Shown: positions 46,501 through 54,806 of the stretch, piece after piece | How the letters are laid out: each line of letters opens with the position of its first letter | Position numbering within the stretch: position 1 is the stretch's first letter | Translations under genes and position numbers: made by a program | The notes under the pieces: generated by a model | What the model was told of the DNA's origin: nothing | Databases searched by the model: none | The model's input: the letters and a program-made list of their open reading frames with translations, nothing else | Assembly (NCBI GenBank): GCA_963576565.1 | Contig: OY755039.1 | Location: 136,495,869-136,559,868 of the forward strand | Origin: Aspidapion aeneum | Lineage: Eukaryota > Arthropoda > Insecta > Coleoptera > Brentidae | Length of the DNA stretch: 64,000 bases | Direction of reading: 5' to 3'

Positions 46501-49500
46501 AGTCCAATGGCTTCTCTCATCTTGTTTCTTAAGATCATCTCTTACCAAATTTAATAAAAGGTCATACGTGTTAATATCCATTCTTAAATAATTTTTAAAA
46601 TCGTCTGGATCATTTTCTCTTAACTCTTTTGATAGGAGGTCATGGCTAAATAGTTTCCTCTTAAGCAAATAACTTTTAACCCACTTGGAACATCTCTTTT
46701 TTACACCACTATGCATTATTTCCATAATAATAATCATTCCCATACACAGAGCCTGCTTCTTTTTAGCAGGAAACATTTTACATACACTATCCTTAAAATA
46801 CCGTGCCGCATAAAACTTTCGACTTGACGAAATTCCACAGTTTTGGTTTAACCCGCAGATAAATCTTGAGTTTTCGCCCACTAACGCGCGGTTATGTCTG
46901 CTACAGACCGATATGAAGGATCGATTCTAAAGATTTTTTTTTGTATTAGTGGACTGCAGCAGTTTTAAACCGTTGCGGACAAAACGGTCAGACTTATCTG
47001 TGCCGTTCCAAACCGACGGATCAACCTCTGTGTGTATGGCCAGCTAATTTTAATGGAATAAACTGCACTTGGCAGAGAATTATTCAGTGTTTTGACTAAA
47101 TATATTTTTTGTCCGCCATCTCAAAATCCAAGATGGCGGACGAAATTAAAATGTACCCTTCAAAGATGCTCGTTTATTATTGTGTTGCGAACATGCTTTA
47201 ATATTTTTTTAAAATTAGTAAAAAAGCTGCGATTTTGCCACGCACAACAAAAATCAGTTCAGTGGTTCTAAAACAAATATTTTTGTTTCAACCATTGTTT
47301 TGCATATTATACGATTGCCTTGCCAGTTATGTCTTTATGTCTTTCCTTATAATAAATTCATTACCACTGAACCGATTTTAATGAAATAAAAAACACCTTG
47401 ATGGGAATTAATTGATTTTTATAGATCGTGATCAAAGTTTATCGCCTTCTTAAAATTTAAGATGGCGGACAGAATAATACTTGATTTTTTAAAATGGCAT
47501 GGCTTATTTTCCGAAAATGCTTAACAAAAATTTTCTTTATTAATATTAAGTTATTAATAATAAGTTGACCCGGCAAAATATTTATAAAATATTTAGCTGT
47601 ATTTCGAAAATTGGCATTGTAAAAATTCCTACAGTGAATAGTGCTCTCGACAAGCCGACAATGTTTCTATGGGCAGAATCCTGGTACAGCGCTTAATTCA
47701 TACTTTAGCCAAATATATTTTTTTACAATTCTGGACATTAAATTAGCCTCACACGTTGCTAAAAAAAGTATGTCTTAATACCCTATATAGTCAGAGCATA
47801 TTATTTTAAAAAGCTTTCCGTTTTCGGTCCAGAAGCAAATCATATTACTTTTTGGCAACAGACCATTTCCCCCTAACTTGACCCCGCTGAATCCGAATAT
47901 CTCTGTTGCCAACTCGAAAAATCGACAGGGACGGAGAAAATCCCCCCCCAAACCCCCAAAAACCTGTTTTTTTCAGTGTTATGCAATTTTCTCGCAAACT
48001 AACCTTTTTATCAAAAATTGCAAAGAACAGTTTTTTGTGAAGAATAAAATTCCCTTTCCAAAGATGTATTGGTCAATAAGGTTAGAAAAAGCAAGTAGCT
48101 CTTCAGTGGCGTACGTAAATTGGGATTATTTAGAAAAAACAAGTTTTTCAAAATTTTCTCAAAAACTACACTTTTTAGGAAAAAATATGTAGTATACTTT
48201 ATTGTAGAACATAACATTTTCTTTTAAAAACTTTATTAAAATGTCGGGTTGTTGCCATATTTAAGGCTTCAGGGGCGAATATAAACTTATTTTCAAAAGT
48301 AACTGAAATAATCAGTTTCTCTTGCATATTTAAATATCTTTTCTAAGATTTTCAGAAAAAAATGTGCCTTTATTCTTTATTGAGGATAAGACAATTTCTT
48401 TTTAAATGATATATTACAAAGTGAGGATAATGTTATGATAAATACTTTAAAAAGTTTCGTAATTTATACCTACTAAAATAAAATGTTTCCAAATTAAAAT
48501 AAACTGTTTTTTGATTAGATTAGATATTTTGATTTATCTAAATAAGTTCCTTAAAACAAAAAAACACCGGTGGTTATAAGGGGAGGGGGCATAGGGGCCA
48601 TGGCCCCCCCTAAGCAATATTTTTGTGCAGAAAGTAACAGTAGTAACTTTGACACAGGTGTTTTTGGTTATTTTTTTAAGCATATGGAACTAAATCTTAT
48701 GCAACGGTTTGGGGGGGGGGGGCATAATCATAATTAGGTACTCATTGGGCTCAACAACCAACCTGTCAACATGTTAGGAAGTAAGTTGGTAATTTTTGCA
48801 ATTTACGGACGCCACTGGAGAGTTTTCTATACTATGGGTCACATTTTGTGACACACTGTTTAAAAGGACATTTTATTATCGGGCCCGCCGCCGAAGCCAT
48901 AAAAGATCGAAAGTACAAAAGGTCGAAAAAAAATCGACAAAACAAAATATTAAAAATACAAATTTACTGTATCAAGTCGAGTTCTTAAACATGCCAAGTT
49001 ATATCGAAATCACCCAAAAATTGAATATTTCAAAATTGACTGCCCGACCGCATTTATTATAATATTATTTACATTATAGTGCGTAGAATTGTTCATACGC
49101 GGTAAAAAAATTGTCTTAGATCGAAGCAAATTGCTTAGAAGTTAAATAATTTGTGCTTTCCTATTCACCAAGAGAATATGTTCTAGATATGGCACAAAAA
49201 ATGCCTCATTATTTTAATGTGAAACAGAAATTGTTTTATTATAAATTGGAACTGAATTAATCTAAGGCACCGTTTTCTCTGGAAGCAAAATATTACTTAT
49301 ATGAAGACAATTTGCTGTGTTACACAATGGAGTATACTGAAACAAAACAATTAAGGAAGAAAAATAAAGTCTCATTTCAAGATTAAAAGCTGCGTTGAAC
49401 TAAAAAGAAATATTTTAATTCAAAACAAATTGTTTTAAGGTACAACAATTTATTCAAGAAAATAACGTGTGTTCATTCTAGACAAAATTTTTGGCCGGGT

Positions 49501-52500
49501 TATGTATATATTATATATATTATAATTATGTGCCGTATATAAATATAAGTTTACTGGATTATTATTGCAAATGTTTGAGTTTTAGTCTATTTTTTGAAGT
49601 TAGTGAAAACCTTATGTGATAAGGTTCTTTAGATTCCAGTTTTCTGTAATTAATAATAATAATACAAACAAGGCCAACACAAAAATAGAGGCCACGACCC
49701 TGAAAAAATCAGCTGTTCTCCCGGGGCTGAATTTTACATTGGGTCTTATGGGAGGTCAGACGTTTTTTTATGATATTTTCAAAACGGCACTACAGATTTC
49801 CGCAAAATTTCAGTGAAATATTCTCAGACACCATCCCGATATTCCACCAAAGGTTTGTAAGGAAGCAACATGATTAAAAGGTTAAAATCTTCAAGATTTA
49901 GCATTCCTTATTTTGAACCACATGCCAACTGTTATATTTGACATGTATTTGACTTTATCATATGTGATTGTCACATTCGCTTCTGCTTTAAACTTAATTT
50001 TTGTGTGAGCTAATGAAGCGGCTATGAAAAATTAGGGCTTACTATACATTTAAAAAAAATTGTTCTGCCAGAATAAAGTAAAAACAATCTCAAAAACGGC
50101 TTTATTTAACAAAAAATCAAATATCCATGAACCGTCATTCCAACTTCAAAATTTTAAAGACAATCAGCTGTGTCGTAACGTGACCATCAAAAAATCAGCC
50201 CCGGATGTGACGTCAAGGAGGATCGTGGCCCGTCCATTTTGATAGCCCTGATACAAATTATAGTTTTTAGCCAGGGAAATTTTTTTCTTATTTTTCACAA
50301 TGTCAAATAAAGTATAATTAATAAACAATCAAGCAAATGCAGTAAAAAAGTAAGCATATCATTTTCTTTTAGATAACCCAATCATATGGATCAACCGAAA
50401 TGAACGGTGTTGCAAGTTATCACCCGGGTGTTAGGGACGATCCGAAAGTTCTTGAGAAGGTTGACTCAGTTGGAGTTGTATCTAATAACGTCGAAATAAA
50501 GGTAAAAGTAGTATACGTTTTATCTAAGCAAAGAACTCTAAAGCTACTGTTGGTCTCAAAAAAACGCATATGAAGAGCTCTCGGGAATAAAGATGAAATT
50601 CTAAAAACTGAAAATGTTCAATTTTTAGATTTAAAATTACTTTTTTGAAATATCCATGGTGATTTGGGACAAAACATAATATAATTTATTTAGCCCAAAG
50701 ACTACAAATTACAGTTCTATTAAGTATTTGTAGACTACTAGAACTGTTTGGTAATTATGACTTCCTATTTTGTCGAATCACGACAGTTCCCGGGAAAAAA
50801 GATGATAGTCCACGACAGGATCAATCTTAAAAATGGTCGGAAAAAGCCACACGTCTGTTTTTTGATAATATATTACTTGAAAATAACTTTTAGCAATGTA
50901 TGAAAGATTTTACAAAAAAAATATTAATTAAAAATTCAATCAATAATATATCGCAAACTATTAAAACAAAAATAAAATTCTTGATTAATATAACGAAATT
51001 TTACTTCTTTCATATTGATTTCCCTACGTCCCTGTGAACTGTACATCTGAAATCATCTCCTACTATAAGTTCGTTCCATCAAAGCGTGAGACGGTTATAG
51101 AACGGTACGAAAAATCCTGTTTGCGTTCCAGGTCGACGTTGAACTGTTATGGGACAGTTAGTTTTCCGTTCCATCAAGCAACCTAAACTGGTTTCGGACT
51201 CCTCTGAAAGACAAGAATTGCAGACAGGCGCATTCGAAGGCGCGGAAAAATTCTATGTAAAACACACACATTTCTAGTTTACATCACCTGAGATAATAAT
51301 ATACCATAAAATTACATTAAACTTACATTTGTCTGAGAAAATTCAAAAAACAGTGAATAACCCAAAAAATTAAAATTTTTGTCAAATTAAATTGAGTTTC
51401 ACAACCAATTTTAACACATGACAAAATGCCGGGGAAGCCACGTAAATATACAAATATTTTTTAAATTTAGAAAAAAAAAATCTGCAGCATCTGTTGATTT
51501 TTTTGCAAGAGCCTCTTAATTTTTATTACTACGGGACTGCGGATCGTGTAGGTATACCACATGAAAAAAAGCTATACTTACCATAGGGTAGCTTGCTTAG
51601 AAAAAGAAAAACTAGTTTAGCAGGTGATTGGATTGGATTCGCTTTAAGGCATCGACATTAAGGTCATTACTAAAGTACAAGCTACAAAATGTGATTTTCC
51701 TAACTTCTTAGAAGTATCACGCAAACCTTGTGAATATTAGGGCTTTCTATAATATGTAGGTAATTTCACAAATATTTTATAAAAATCAAATTAGAAAATA
51801 CAAATAAATAAATATATAAATTTCACATAAAACTTGTGATATTAGAAAAAATAAATATATTTTCACAAGTTTCGCCCAAAAATATGTGCTAATGCAAGTT
51901 CGTGTTAATTTTTTGTATATTTAGTTTATTAGGCAGTCTGTAGTGGTTTATAGTTTGTGAATACAGGGTGTAACTAAATAAGTGTAAAACATTTAAGGGG
52001 GTGATTCTGCATCATAAAAAGATAGGAGCATCCCTTGTTAAGATACAGCCCCTTAAAGGGGGTACATAAAATGTTCTACTACCAAAAAATGAATTTGGTT
52101 TACCCCAAGGTTGTAAGGGGTGGAAAACGCAACCCCTAAAATTTATTTCCAATGTAATTTTTTGTCTTATTATTTGTTTTCCATTTAAAAATGTATTTCC
52201 GATAGCCTGTTTCATTGTAAATAAAAAATGTCTCTTGGATTTTTGCCCAAAATAAACCAGTTCGCAGCAAAAAATTATTTTACGAAAAACTACAGAGATA
52301 CATCGTCATAAATGTTATGAACCCCTTTAAGGGGCGGTATCTTAACAAGGGATGCTCCAATAAAGTTTCTTTATATGAAAGATCCGAGATCCAATCTTTT
52401 TTCGATGAGGAATCATCCCCTTAAATGTTTTACACTTATTTAGTTACACCCTGTATAAATTAAATTGATGCAATTTTATCTGCATTTTAAAGAACTAAAA

Positions 52501-54743
52501 TTAAAAATATTTTATGATAATCCTATGTAATTGTGTAATCCTTTCCGTGTGCAAATTTAATTTCGTGCTCTCGAATTCATCCGTTGCCTTCGATTTATCT
52601 TTAAGCCAGACGCCAAACGTACCCTTTCTTTTAGTCACGTGATTTTGAATTTAACTCTCTCGCATATGATCACGTGCCTGAAGTAAATCGAACAGCATTC
52701 GGTTTTTGGACAGTTATTTGGTCGTTCCATCTAACCCGAACCGTTTTAAAACAGTCCTCGTACTCTTTGTACTGCATTGCGCGCGCATTGTGATTTTTTG
52801 GACGGTTCTATGACCGTAGAACTGTTTGATGGAACAGAACTTATTGACTTGCCCGTCTTAACTTCTTTGCAACATCACTAACTCTTCCATACGATCTTCT
52901 TTTTTTTATTATTGTTTTAGCGCAACCAAACTACAAACTCACTCACTAATACTTTAACTTTTAATAAAATGAAATAGCTACAACCGCTGACCACCTACCT
53001 TAATTTGTAGAATTTTTTGCACTCTTGATAAGACTGGCATTTATTTTAATCTTATCTTTCTATAAACCAGCTGATAACGTGTATTATCATGAAATGGACT
53101 ATCATCTTTTTCCCGAGAACTTCCCCTGCTGTGGACTATCATCTCTTTTCCCGCAAGAAACTAAATTGTTTATTAATTTTTTTAATTTGAAAAAGACTTT
53201 TATTTTAAGATTTTTTATTCGTTATAGACGAAAATATCAAAAAATACGAATTGGTCAAAATCTAAAATTTGACAAAAATGGACTTTCATCCTTATTCCCG
53301 AAAGCTCTTCATATATGTTTTTTTTCTTATATAAAACTTTTTTTCCTTTTTGTTAGTGTATACTCATAGCAAATATACAATACCTGAAAGCTTTAATTCG
53401 GTATGCCGTTATATTATAGTAATAAAAAAAATGCCTCTAAACCCCAAAAAATGCAGTAATTTAATAACCATACCAAAAATCGCCATTCAAACAGCAAATA
53501 AATATATATTTATTAAAAACTTTATTGCAAAAAAAACACGAATTTAGAAGAAAACAACTTAAGACTAAATATTACTTAAAACAACGGAATAAAGTAGTTT
53601 AGTATTTAATGCGGGCACAATTTTTTTCAATAACACCCTCAAACGTGTGGAAATTCCAAAACTTAAATTTCGGAAATATTGATGATCTTCTAAGCACCTC
53701 CAATGCGCAATACATCGCTTGACTCTTTAGCAGTTTGTGATCTTGAGTTTTTTTTGTAAATAATTGTGCCATAGTCGGTGCCATATATTTTCTATTGGGT
53801 TAAGAGCCTTAATATTATTGTTTTGAAATCACTGGCGAACATTAGTAGTGTGTACGGGACAGTTGTCCTACTATTAAACGAAGTCATTGTTTTCGTAAAA
53901 TATCTGCATATGGTGAAATAAAATTTTTTAAAGATCTCAACATATTGTTCTCTGTTAAATCTTCCTTCGATTTGCAAAATACATCTAAACCTCTAGCGCT
54001 AAACCATTCCCACATATTTACAGAAATATGTTTAGCTTTCTTAATTTGATTGGTGTATTTTGGATTAAATCTAGAATATAGTGGACAATAAACCAAAATT
54101 CTTCTGCTGCTTGAATATGATATCTTCTTATCTTTGAAGACCACCCTTTCCCAGAAACCATTATTAGTGTTGCCGCCGAGACGAGAGATTCTCTCCTCTC
54201 GAAAATATTTTCTCTCGATTGAAAGGTCGAGACGAGACGAGAGAGAAAGCCCTCTATTCGAGAGATTCTCGTTTCTCTCATTCTCTCCAGCAAAAAAGGT
54301 TGGTTATATAAATTTTTACGATACATCTTTTCGTATTGAGCTATTATAGAGTTAAGCTGATCTTTATATACGGTTTTTTTATATAATAGGTATGCAATAA
54401 TTGTTATATATTCCTTCCTTGACAACATGTAAAAGACTTTCTCGTATATTGTTACACCAATTAAACGTTTATTTGAATAGATATAAAAATATGATAAATA
54501 CAAATGTTTCATAATTTTTTACGTTTAACAAACTTTGTGTCACAATCTAAAAAAACAAATTCTAAATGTCAAAAATTGATAGGTTGATTGTTTTTTTAAA
54601 TGAAACACCCTGTATATTATTTTAGATGTTTATAAATCTTTTCTTCTTGATCTTTAAAATATATCTGTGCCTATATTATTTCCTTTATTAGTTTTGGAGA
54701 TATATGCGTTTAAATGTTTCAAAAACTTAAATTAGTATTCCTT

Positions 54744-54806
<63 letters not shown>

